Positions 19,288 through 27,968 of a stretch of DNA of 42,150 nucleotides are shown piece by piece. Location: NCBI GenBank assembly GCA_947624025.1, contig CANQIJ010000002.1, positions 1-42,150 on the forward strand. Reading direction: 5' to 3'. A model generated the notes under the pieces. The model made no database searches, was not told the DNA's origin, and saw nothing but the letters and a program-made list of their open reading frames with translations. The stretch is from an uncultured Lachnospiraceae bacterium. Its GTDB lineage: Bacteria; Bacillota; Clostridia; Lachnospirales; Lachnospiraceae. A program made the translations under genes and the position numbers. Every line of letters starts with the position of its first letter. Within the stretch, counting starts at the first letter, position 1.

Positions 19288-21381
19288 CTATAACAGCCCT
19301 CTTTTCCGTATATGCTTCACCGTTTCCTCCGGCAGTCTCGTCACTTCCATGCTCACCTGCAGCAGATTGCTTTCCTCATTCGGCATCCCCGCAAGGGACA
19401 GGGTAATGTTCGGATCCCGCGTAGGGAACGCATAAGTATTGTCTCCGACCTTAAAACCGTTTACCGTCACCCGTTTTTCCTTTAACGGCACGGGCGTCCC
19501 GTTCCATCTGATCTCACTAAGCCAGATGAGGCAGAAATCGCTGCAGGGGTCGATCCGAAGGGCGCTTCGCCCGCCCGGCACCGGAATCTCCAGCTGCGTC
19601 ATGCCGTCCTCCGAAATGCGGATCTGTTCCTGTGACGCTTCATCCGGGAAAAAGGACTGTTCTTCGCAAAATCCCCCTCCGGTGTCTTCATAGATCTGAA
19701 CACGGTCTTTATGCCCCGACGCCTCCTGTCCCTTGCAGAACGCTTCCACGGTATAGACAGGATAACCTATGTTATCTCTTATCTCCGCCAGTGACATTCT
19801 CTTACCCGTCACGTATTTTTGGAACCTCATTTCCTGTTTTCGGTACTGCTCGGCCTCCGACTGGTCGACAGTAAGTTTTTCAAAAATATAATCCAGATTT
19901 AATGCATTCCTTTTTTCGTCCTCCAGCAGATAACAGTACACCGCGCGAAAAGCGATCTGCTTCGTCTCGACAGACTGTGGAAAGCTCCATTCGCAGTCGA
20001 TAACATTCCATGTGTTATCTACGTTATCCGGCACAATAATATTCGCAAAAATCAGATCATAGTCCGTGATCCCGGCGTCCTCCCCGACAGAGATCCGTTT
20101 CAGGTATTCGTCGAACAGGCGCAGGAAGCCATCCGTATCATTATGGGAAAGCCGTTCGTCCATAAGCTCTTCCAGCGTCCGGCCATCGACGAACTCCAGG
20201 CAAAGACAGGGCGGCTCCCCCTCCTCCAGCCTGCATCGGTTGACAGCCAGCCCGCTGCCTGCGTAGCGCTGTGACAGCCGCTTATAGGCATCGGCCGTCT
20301 TGCGGATATGTTCCCACGCCTCTTTACATAACGGGTGTTTTTCAATTATTTTTCCGCTTCCGGTATCCTTTAGCACCGTTTTGATACAAAACTGAGGCGC
20401 CCGGTCATTGGAATACTTTACATATTTTTCTGTCAGCGCCGGACCCAGCACCATCATATAGGAATTGGAGAACAGCGGAAACATGCCCTCCTGTATGATC
20501 GAATCAAATACTTTCTTCTCATCAAACAGCTGCAGCCTTTCTCGGTCGAAATTGCGCAGATTGGACGAAAGCTCTCCCCTATTCGGCAGCCTTTCATCGG
20601 AATACAGGCATGTCATGAATTTATAATCGGGGTAAGGGTAATACATCTGTGCCTGCCGGTATCCGCAGCTTCCGGCGATCCGGCGCAGTCTGTCGGCAGT
20701 GAAGGTCCGCACCGCGGCGCCGTCGGGATAATCCTCCAGGCTGCTGAAATAGGTCCCAAGATGGTCTTCCTTGCATCCCGCCCAGTATTTCAGTCCGAAT
20801 CTGTTCTCTATGGCGATGGCGATATGTCCGTCAGGCCTCACATGCTTCTTAATGATATTCAGGAAATCTTCATAGGGCGCCGGCGAATCGATATAGGACT
20901 GCGCGTACTCAAAAACGCCGATCAGACATATGAGATCGTAATCACATTCCAGATCCGGCTCCACATCCTGAAAATTCCCTACATGGATCGTCACATTATC
21001 CGCATCCATGTGACGGTAGGCATTGATCCTGCTTCTCTTGCGCGACAGATCGATACAGGTCACCCGGCCCGCCTTGCGCGTGAGCGCCCCCGTGATCGCG
21101 CCGCAGCCCGAGCCTACCTCCAGGACCTTCATGTCCTTTGTGATCGGGAGCCACTCAACGATATTCTCCCTCTGCGGCGACAGATGATACAGGATCGGCC
21201 AGCTCGCCCGCTCTTCGATGATGCGCTGATATTCCACCTGCGCATAATTGCGGGCAATGTCCAGCAGCTCATCCTCCACATCTCCGTCGCAGTAATAGTC
21301 TTCCCCCGGATAATGCGTCAGATCCAGTTTGATCCTTCCGATTTCCTCAATGATTCTTTCTGACATATGTGTCATCCTCAC
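19288..21381 (-). CDS. Class I SAM methyltransferase fused to kinase (APH/WbdD-like) domain
   Basis: MT motif I KVLEVGSGCGAITG; kinase-like CIKTVLKDTGSGKII, LCLEFVDGRTLEELM, ITDYDLIFANIIV (D-x6-N), WNVIDCEW. Confidence 0.75.
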   Translation of the reverse strand: MRMTHMSERIIEEIGRIKLDLTHYPGEDYYCDGDVEDELLDIARNYAQVEYQRIIEERASWPILYHLSPQRENIVEWLPITKDMKVLEVGSGCGAITGALTRKAGRVTCIDLSRKRSRINAYRHMDADNVTIHVGNFQDVEPDLECDYDLICLIGVFEYAQSYIDSPAPYEDFLNIIKKHVRPDGHIAIAIENRFGLKYWAGCKEDHLGTYFSSLEDYPDGAAVRTFTADRLRRIAGSCGYRQAQMYYPYPDYKFMTCLYSDERLPNRGELSSNLRNFDRERLQLFDEKKVFDSIIQEGMFPLFSNSYMMVLGPALTEKYVKYSNDRAPQFCIKTVLKDTGSGKIIEKHPLCKEAWEHIRKTADAYKRLSQRYAGSGLAVNRCRLEEGEPPCLCLEFVDGRTLEELMDERLSHNDTDGFLRLFDEYLKRISVGEDAGITDYDLIFANIIVPDNVDNTWNVIDCEWSFPQSVETKQIAFRAVYCYLLEDEKRNALNLDYIFEKLTVDQSEAEQYRKQEMRFQKYVTGKRMSLAEIRDNIGYPVYTVEAFCKGQEASGHKDRVQIYEDTGGGFCEEQSFFPDEASQEQIRISEDGMTQLEIPVPGGRSALRIDPCSDFCLIWLSEIRWNGTPVPLKEKRVTVNGFKVGDNTYAFPTRDPNITLSLAGMPNEESNLLQVSMEVTRLPEETVKHIRKRGLL

Positions 21382-21419
21382 GTTCTGCCGCCGGTCCGCG
21401 CGCCCCGGAGCGTCTGCCG

Positions 21420-22718
21420 TCAGCGCACCTCTACTCTGGAATCCATATCGTAGAAGCCGACCGTATCCTTATCTGAGATCACCGTCAGCTCCAGCACATC
21501 ATACAGCCTGTGATACACGGTAAAATCGTTGTTTTCATAACCGGTGACGCCCAGGGACAACAGATATTCGCCTCCCTGAAGGTTCATTTTCTGTGTAAAA
21601 GTGATCTCCCGCTCTTCCCCGGTCCTGACAGGCTCCAAAAAAGCCTTCTCAAGCATCGTGTTCGTTCCGGTGATCTCCGTTCCCCGCACGTTTTTGATCG
21701 TAAAAGCAAAGATCGGCGCCGTCAGATCTTCCGTCATGCGCACCTTCATATGGATCGCAAAGGTGCTTCCCTTGAGGATCGCCGACGTCCTGATGCCCTT
21801 TTCATCCGTAATATAGTATTCCGTGATCACGGCTTTCTTAGACCCGTATTCCAGCAGCTCAGGATTCTCTGCTCTCTGCCGTTCCTTCGCTGCAGCGTCC
21901 GGTGTATGCCCGGTCGATGCGGCGGCGGAGCGCACGTCCTCGTCGTCCAGCAGACTGTCAGACCCGGATTCCGGCAGCGTATACTGACCCACCAGCACCT
22001 GCTTATAGATATCGATCATCTGCTTGGGCGCACCCTCGCCCAGCTTGACGCCCTGATTGAGCAGCACGACCCTGTCGCAGTATTTGCTGATGCTGCTCAG
22101 ATCATGGCTGACAAACACGATCGTTTTTCCCATCGATTTAAATTCTTCAAATTTGTGATAACATTTCGCCTGAAAAAAGACGTCTCCCACGGAGAGCGCC
22201 TCGTCCACGATGAGGATCTCCGGCTCGATATTGATGGCTACCGCAAAGGCAAGCCGCACGAACATACCGCTCGAATAGGTCTTGACCGGCTGATATACAT
22301 ACTCTCCGATATCGGCAAACTCCAGTATCGCATCCAGCTTCTCATCGATCTCTTTCTCGCTGAAGCCTATCATCGTGCCGTTGAGATAGATATTCTCTAT
22401 GCCGTTGTATTCCATGTTGAATCCCGCGCCGAGCTCCAGCAGAGCCGAAATACGGCCGTTGACGGTCACATCTCCGGCGGTCGGGTTCAGTACGCCGGTA
22501 ATGATCTTGAGGATGGTAGACTTGCCGGAGCCGTTCGTGCCGATGATCCCCACACATTCTCCCTGGTAAACGGTAAGATCCACGCCTTTCAGGGCATGAT
22601 GCTCCGTATGATGTCTGCCCCGGCCAAACCCTAAAGCCTCTTTGATCCGGTCCGAGGGCTTGTCGTACAGCTTATACACTTTTTCCAGATTCGTAACCTG
22701 AATCGCAATGTTTTCCAT
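21420..22718 (-). CDS. Polysaccharide ABC transporter ATP-binding protein with Wzt-like C-terminal domain
   Basis: Walker A GTNGSGKS, signature YSSGMFVRLAFAVA, Walker B ILIVDEALSVGD; about 150-aa C-terminal beta domain typical of Wzt. Confidence 0.93.
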   Translation of the reverse strand: MENIAIQVTNLEKVYKLYDKPSDRIKEALGFGRGRHHTEHHALKGVDLTVYQGECVGIIGTNGSGKSTILKIITGVLNPTAGDVTVNGRISALLELGAGFNMEYNGIENIYLNGTMIGFSEKEIDEKLDAILEFADIGEYVYQPVKTYSSGMFVRLAFAVAINIEPEILIVDEALSVGDVFFQAKCYHKFEEFKSMGKTIVFVSHDLSSISKYCDRVVLLNQGVKLGEGAPKQMIDIYKQVLVGQYTLPESGSDSLLDDEDVRSAAASTGHTPDAAAKERQRAENPELLEYGSKKAVITEYYITDEKGIRTSAILKGSTFAIHMKVRMTEDLTAPIFAFTIKNVRGTEITGTNTMLEKAFLEPVRTGEEREITFTQKMNLQGGEYLLSLGVTGYENNDFTVYHRLYDVLELTVISDKDTVGFYDMDSRVEVR

Positions 22719-22745
22719 AATGATATCCTATCCGCCCGGCAATGC

Positions 22746-23777
22746 TCACAGCACATCCGCAAAATGTACCCTCAATTTTCTGAAGATCAGTGTGCCGATA
22801 CAGAAAAGACTGATCGTAAAGATCCAGAAGTATGTGGAGGAATAGAAATGCTCCCAGAACCACACCTTTTCATATATCGCACTTCTGTAGCCGTTGACGA
22901 TATACACAAGCGGATTTAATTTAAAAAGAGTTTTCATGTTATCCGTCTTAAGCATGGAAATGTCCCAGAGGATCGGCGTCGCCCACATACCGATCTGCAG
23001 GGCGATATTGATGATCTGCTGCAGATCCCTGATAAACACCACAAGGGCGCAGGTGAGATAACTCATCCCCAGCACCAGCAGAAACATGCACAGGCTATAA
23101 TATAACATCTGTAATGTATAGATGCTCGGATAATACCCGTAGCCGGCGGATACTAAGAGCAGGATCACTACAAAGAAAGCGTGGATGAACGTGGCCGCGA
23201 TCACCTTGATGATCGGCAGGATACTGATATTGAACACTACTTTTTTGACAAGATAATTATATTCGATCAGCGCCATCGTACCCTGTGTGATCGCCTCCGA
23301 AAAATAAAACCACGGCACAAGCCCCGCCGTCAGATACAGCACATAGGGCACATTCAGCCCGCTTGCCACGAGCTGGCTCCTGGTATCAAACACCTTGTCA
23401 AAAACGATCCAGTACATGACCACGGTGACGACCGGCTGCGCCATCGCCCACACGATACCGAGATAGGAGCCGGCGTAACGTTTCTTGAAATCATTCTTTG
23501 CCAGCTTCCAGATCAGTTTCCTGCTCTGAAAAAGCTCCGCGGGTATCACCATGATCCGTTCATAGTATATGGCGTAAACAGCGCAGGTAAAAACGATCAG
23601 TACGCAGCCGCTGATCTTTTTCATCTGCTCTGTCACCGGATCGGCAAGAGGATTGTGATGATTGATGATGACCAGAGCCAGAATCAGACCAAGCCCCCAG
23701 AATATCGCTATTCCTGCGGGCTTACCGGGATATTTGACGCTATGACCGAAACGATTCTTATTTCCTGCTTTCTTCAC
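22746..23777 (-). CDS. Polysaccharide ABC-2 transporter permease (Wzm/TagG-like)
   Basis: LIWKLAKNDFKKRYAGSYLGIVWAMAQPVVTVVMYWIVF; multi-TM; GTG start with GAGG upstream. Confidence 0.93.
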   Translation of the reverse strand: MKKAGNKNRFGHSVKYPGKPAGIAIFWGLGLILALVIINHHNPLADPVTEQMKKISGCVLIVFTCAVYAIYYERIMVIPAELFQSRKLIWKLAKNDFKKRYAGSYLGIVWAMAQPVVTVVMYWIVFDKVFDTRSQLVASGLNVPYVLYLTAGLVPWFYFSEAITQGTMALIEYNYLVKKVVFNISILPIIKVIAATFIHAFFVVILLLVSAGYGYYPSIYTLQMLYYSLCMFLLVLGMSYLTCALVVFIRDLQQIINIALQIGMWATPILWDISMLKTDNMKTLFKLNPLVYIVNGYRSAIYEKVWFWEHFYSSTYFWIFTISLFCIGTLIFRKLRVHFADVL

Positions 23778-23815
23778 ACTGACATATCCTCTGTTACAAC
23801 CGCTGACCGCCGCAG

Positions 23816-24379
23816 TTACCTGCGGCAGGTTTTCGTAAATTCCGCAAAGCTTCCGTGCCCTTTGTCCTTATCGGACAGGATCGGCTCTGTGCCTTCGGGA
23901 ACAGGCCATTTCACGCCGATGTCAGGATCGTTCCACATAATACCGCCCTCATCGTTCGGATGATAGAAATCGGTACATTTATAAGCGAATTCGGCATAAT
24001 CGGACACTACATAGAAGCCGTGCGCGAAATCCTTCGGAATAAAAAACTGTTTCTTGTTCTCCTCCGACAAAAGCACCCCGTGCCACTTGCCGTATGTGGG
24101 CGAGCCCGGCCGCAGATCCACCGCGACATCATAGACCTCACCGCGCAGAACACGCACCAGCTTGTCCTGCGGATAACGGATCTGAAAATGCAGCCCTCTG
24201 AGCACACCGCCCCTGGATGCGGACTGATTGTCCTGCACAAAGATCTGGTCGATTCCCGCCGCCTTGTAATCATTATAGTTATAAGACTCCATAAAATAAC
24301 CCCGGGCGTCTTCAAATACCGCAGGCGTGATCACCTTAAGCCCTGCTATCTCACATGTTTCCACTGTTATTTTTCCCAT
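23816..24379 (-). CDS. rfbC: dTDP-4-dehydrorhamnose 3,5-epimerase
   Basis: DARGYFMESYN, QDNQSASRGGVLRGLHFQ, VDLRPGSPTYGKW. Start moved to MGKITVE. Confidence 0.95.
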   Translation of the reverse strand: MGKITVETCEIAGLKVITPAVFEDARGYFMESYNYNDYKAAGIDQIFVQDNQSASRGGVLRGLHFQIRYPQDKLVRVLRGEVYDVAVDLRPGSPTYGKWHGVLLSEENKKQFFIPKDFAHGFYVVSDYAEFAYKCTDFYHPNDEGGIMWNDPDIGVKWPVPEGTEPILSDKDKGHGSFAEFTKTCRR

Positions 24380-24474
24380 GATCCCTGTATCCCTATATCC
24401 TTTCCTTCCTAAAACAGATTCATACTGCTCTTGAGCCCGAATCGCCCGCGTAAGCCCGCGCATTCGTTTTGCGT

Positions 24475-25827
24475 CTACTCTTCCCCGCCGGTCGTGGGAA
24501 CGTTGCCGCTGTCGCCGTCAATCACTCCCGAATATGCCGCCGCGCCCCTGGCATGGTTGATGGATGTATCGATATTCATGTAACAAAGATCCAGATCAAC
24601 CCTGGTCTCTATACCGTCCACAGTACCCTTGGACGTATACTGCCACATATCGTAATATCCGTCATAGGTGGGCGCATCGGCGTATTCCGCCAGCCACACT
24701 CTATATTGTGACAGTTGTGTCATATCTAATCTTCCGTTCAGCCAGTTTTTAGAAGCATAGATACACGCCTCATATCCCGATGCGGTGACCGTCTCCAGAA
24801 ACGCTTTGTGGCACTTCATCCGCTCCTCTGCGTCCAGCCGGTCCGCGCGTCCGTTTCCTCCCGCGCTCTCACTGTCCAGGACCACCGGATAGTCCACATC
24901 ATAATCCTCGATCAGACGGATCACCATGCTGGCTTCCTCGATGGCCTCCACCTCGGTTACCGCCTGTGTAAAGAAGTATACGCCCACAGGGATGCCCGCC
25001 TCGATCGCACCCCTGATATTGGTCTCATACATGGGGTCTAAAACCAGCGCACCGCTGGAAGCGCCCCGGTATCCGCAGCGGATGATGGCAAATTCCACTC
25101 CCGCATCTTTTACCTTCTCCCAGTCTATCGTCTCATTCCACCGGGATACGTCGATCCCCAGCCGTCCGCTGCCGGAATCAAGCTCCAGCTCCGTATTTTC
25201 GCTTCCGTCGGCCGTCTCCTCCGCACTGTGGACAAATTTATCCTCCTTCTCCACATCGACGTCATTCTCCGTCAGGATCATATACTCGATATCATCCAGG
25301 ACGCGATACTCCACTGACTGCTTTACCTGTATCGTCGTGATCGTGTTCGGCACGATGTACCCCTGCGCCTCCTCCAGGGAAACGCTGTATTCTCCCGCGC
25401 GCAGACCGTCAAGATAGATCACGCCGTCCTCGTCCGAGTCGGTGTATTCGCCCAGCTCCTGTATTCTGACCGTAAAAGGTACGCCCGACACCAGTCTCCC
25501 CGCGCTGTCCACTACCATGATGCGCAGATCTTTTGCGACGGAGCTCATAACGAGCGAGACTCGTCTGCCGGAATAGCTCTCAATACTCTTAAACTTAACC
25601 TCGGGATCAAAAAAAGTTTCATCCGCCAAAAAGCCCGACAGATCGTTTCCCAGCTGCGTTTCCTCCCCGGTCTCCTGTACGGATGCCGTTTGTTCCGCCT
25701 CCGCCTCCGGAGACAGCCCCAGCTTATGCCTGATGACGTCAGGGTTCATGGCTGCGATCGCGCCGATCAGAACCACAAACATAGCCGTCATTGCGATCAG
25801 CATTCTTCGCATTCTCTTAGAGTCCAT
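24475..25827 (-). CDS. Membrane-anchored GH25 muramidase with CnaB/prealbumin-like domain
   Basis: [33 protein letters not shown]...[10 protein letters not shown]-terminal [23 protein letters not shown]-like domain. Confidence 0.9.
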   Translation of the reverse strand: MDSKRMRRMLIAMTAMFVVLIGAIAAMNPDVIRHKLGLSPEAEAEQTASVQETGEETQLGNDLSGFLADETFFDPEVKFKSIESYSGRRVSLVMSSVAKDLRIMVVDSAGRLVSGVPFTVRIQELGEYTDSDEDGVIYLDGLRAGEYSVSLEEAQGYIVPNTITTIQVKQSVEYRVLDDIEYMILTENDVDVEKEDKFVHSAEETADGSENTELELDSGSGRLGIDVSRWNETIDWEKVKDAGVEFAIIRCGYRGASSGALVLDPMYETNIRGAIEAGIPVGVYFFTQAVTEVEAIEEASMVIRLIEDYDVDYPVVLDSESAGGNGRADRLDAEERMKCHKAFLETVTASGYEACIYASKNWLNGRLDMTQLSQYRVWLAEYADAPTYDGYYDMWQYTSKGTVDGIETRVDLDLCYMNIDTSINHARGAAAYSGVIDGDSGNVPTTGGEE

Positions 25828-26686
25828 TGGCAACCTCAACCATATACTGGCCGTATGCCGTCTTCATCAGTGGCTTAGCCAGCTCCAACAGTTGTTCCTT
25901 CGTGATAAAGCCTCTCTTGTAGGCGATCTCCTCGATGCAGGAGATATATAACCCCTGCCGCTTCTGGAACGCCGCGACGAAATCCGCCGCATCCAGCAGG
26001 GAATCGTGATTGCCGGTATCCAGCCACGCGAAGCCCCGGCCGAGCGTTTCCACATACAGCTCGCCTCTTCTCAGATATTCGTTGTTAATGCTGGTGATCT
26101 CGATCTCACCCCTTGCCGAGGGTTTTACGCCGGCGGCGATATCCACCACATCATTGTCATAGAAATAGAGTCCCGGCACCGCGTAATTGCTCTTAGGATG
26201 CTCCGGCTTTTCCTCGATCGAGACCGCCCTGCCGTTCTCGTCAAATTCCACCACGCCGTACTCTCTCGGATCCCTGACATAATAGCCGAAGATCGTCGCT
26301 CCCGACTGTCTTCCCGCCACCTCTCTAAGCACCCTGGAAAAGCTCTGTCCGTAGAAGATGTTGTCGCCCAGCACGAGCGCCACATTGTCCGAGCCGATAA
26401 AATCGGCGCCTATGATAAATGCGTCGGCCAGCCCGCGCGGAGACTCCTGCACAGCGTACTCCATCTTAAGCCCCAGCTGTTCGCCCGTTCCAAACAGTTC
26501 CTTAAAGACAGGCAGGTCTCTCGGGGTGGAAATGATCAGGATATCCCGTATTCCCGCCAGCATAAGAATAGACAGCGGATAATAGATCATCGGTTTATCG
26601 TATATCGGCATGATCTGCTTCGATATGGCTTTTGTAAGCGGATACAGGCGTGTGCCCGAGCCTCCCGCAAGTATGATACCTTTCAT
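25817..26686 (-). CDS. rfbA: Glucose-1-phosphate thymidylyltransferase
   Basis: [39 protein letters not shown]. Confidence 0.97.
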   Translation of the reverse strand: MKGIILAGGSGTRLYPLTKAISKQIMPIYDKPMIYYPLSILMLAGIRDILIISTPRDLPVFKELFGTGEQLGLKMEYAVQESPRGLADAFIIGADFIGSDNVALVLGDNIFYGQSFSRVLREVAGRQSGATIFGYYVRDPREYGVVEFDENGRAVSIEEKPEHPKSNYAVPGLYFYDNDVVDIAAGVKPSARGEIEITSINNEYLRRGELYVETLGRGFAWLDTGNHDSLLDAADFVAAFQKRQGLYISCIEEIAYKRGFITKEQLLELAKPLMKTAYGQYMVEVANGL

Positions 26687-26775
26687 GTTCCTCTCCTCCG
26701 GAGCGTTTACGTAGGACCGGCGCATCAGCGCGATCCTGCAAGCCGCCCCTGTCTAAAGCAGCCCCGGCAGCCGTG

Positions 26776-27855
26776 TCACTGCCTGTACATCTCTTCGTAA
26801 TATTTCTGGTAATCGCCGCTTGTCACGTTGCGCATCCAGTCCTCATGTTCAAAAAACCATCGGATCGTGCGGCGTATGCCGTCCTTAAACATCGTTTCCG
26901 GCTCCCAGCCGATCTGTGACCTGATCTTGTCCGGCGCGATCGCATATCTTCTGTCGTGGCCCTTGCGGTCCTCCACATAGGTGATCAGATCCTCGCTGAC
27001 AAGCGCCCTGCGCGGATCATCCTCCGGCAGCATTTCCCTAAGCGTCTCCAAGATGATCTTAATGATCTCTATATTCTGCTTTTCATTGTGGCCGCCGACA
27101 TTGTAGGTTTCAAAGAGCCGCCCCTTCTCCTGCACCATATCGATCGCCTTGGCATGATCCTCCACGTACAGCCAGTCGCGGACGTTGCGGCCATCCCCGT
27201 ATACCGGAAGCTTTTTCCCGTGCAGCGCGTTATTGATGATCAGCGGAATCAGCTTCTCCGGGAACTGGTACGGGCCGTAATTGTTGGAGCAGTTCGTAAT
27301 ATTGGCCGGAAATTTATAGGTATCCATATAGGCTCTCACCAGCATGTCCGATCCCGCCTTGCTCGCGGAGTAAGGACTGTGGGGCGCATACGGAGTCGTC
27401 TCATAGAAATATCCGCCGTCCTCTTCCAGAGAGCCGTACACTTCGTCGGTAGAAACATGCAGGAATTTCTTATCGGGCTTAAAGCCGCCCTCCGGAAGCT
27501 CCCATGCCGCCTTGGCGCAGTTTAACATCACAGCCGTGCCAAGCACATTGGTCCGCACAAAGACCTCCGGATCCTTAATGCTTCTGTCCACATGGCTTTC
27601 CGCCGCGAAATGGACTACCCTGTCAATATCGTTCTTCGCAAAGATGTCCGCGATCGCCTCTTTGTCGCATATATCCGCTTTGACAAAGGCGTAGTTGTCC
27701 CTGTTCTCGACATCCTTGAGATTCTCCAGATTGCCCGCATAAGTGAGGGCATCCACGTTGATGATCCGTATATCGTTATCGTATTTGCGAAACATATAAT
27801 GGATATAGTTGGAGCCGATGAAGCCGGCACCGCCTGTTACAAGATAAGTCCTCAT
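26776..27855 (-). CDS. rfbB: dTDP-glucose 4,6-dehydratase
   Basis: TGGAGFIGSNYIHYM, HFAAESHVDRSI, YSASKAGSD. Confidence 0.97.
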   Translation of the reverse strand: MRTYLVTGGAGFIGSNYIHYMFRKYDNDIRIINVDALTYAGNLENLKDVENRDNYAFVKADICDKEAIADIFAKNDIDRVVHFAAESHVDRSIKDPEVFVRTNVLGTAVMLNCAKAAWELPEGGFKPDKKFLHVSTDEVYGSLEEDGGYFYETTPYAPHSPYSASKAGSDMLVRAYMDTYKFPANITNCSNNYGPYQFPEKLIPLIINNALHGKKLPVYGDGRNVRDWLYVEDHAKAIDMVQEKGRLFETYNVGGHNEKQNIEIIKIILETLREMLPEDDPRRALVSEDLITYVEDRKGHDRRYAIAPDKIRSQIGWEPETMFKDGIRRTIRWFFEHEDWMRNVTSGDYQKYYEEMYRQ

Positions 27856-27913
27856 CCGTTTTCTCCTTGCCGCTTTTTCTTATCTATTGTACTATGAGTG
27901 CTCATAAAGCGCA

Positions 27914-27945
27914 AGCGGCGTCAGATCTTTATCTTCTGCGCCGCT
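27914..27945 (-). terminator. Stem-loop between GH25 gene and rfbB
   Basis: AGCGGCG-t-CAGA ... TCTG-CGCCGCT; weak T tract, so terminator or processing hairpin. Confidence 0.35.
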
Positions 27946-27968
27946 CACATGGAAATATGCCGCATCCC

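Noticed and set aside
21510-22634. 374-aa plus-strand ORF antisense to Wzt ATPase
   Set aside because: Opposite strand has Walker A/B and ABC signature; antisense product has no motifs.
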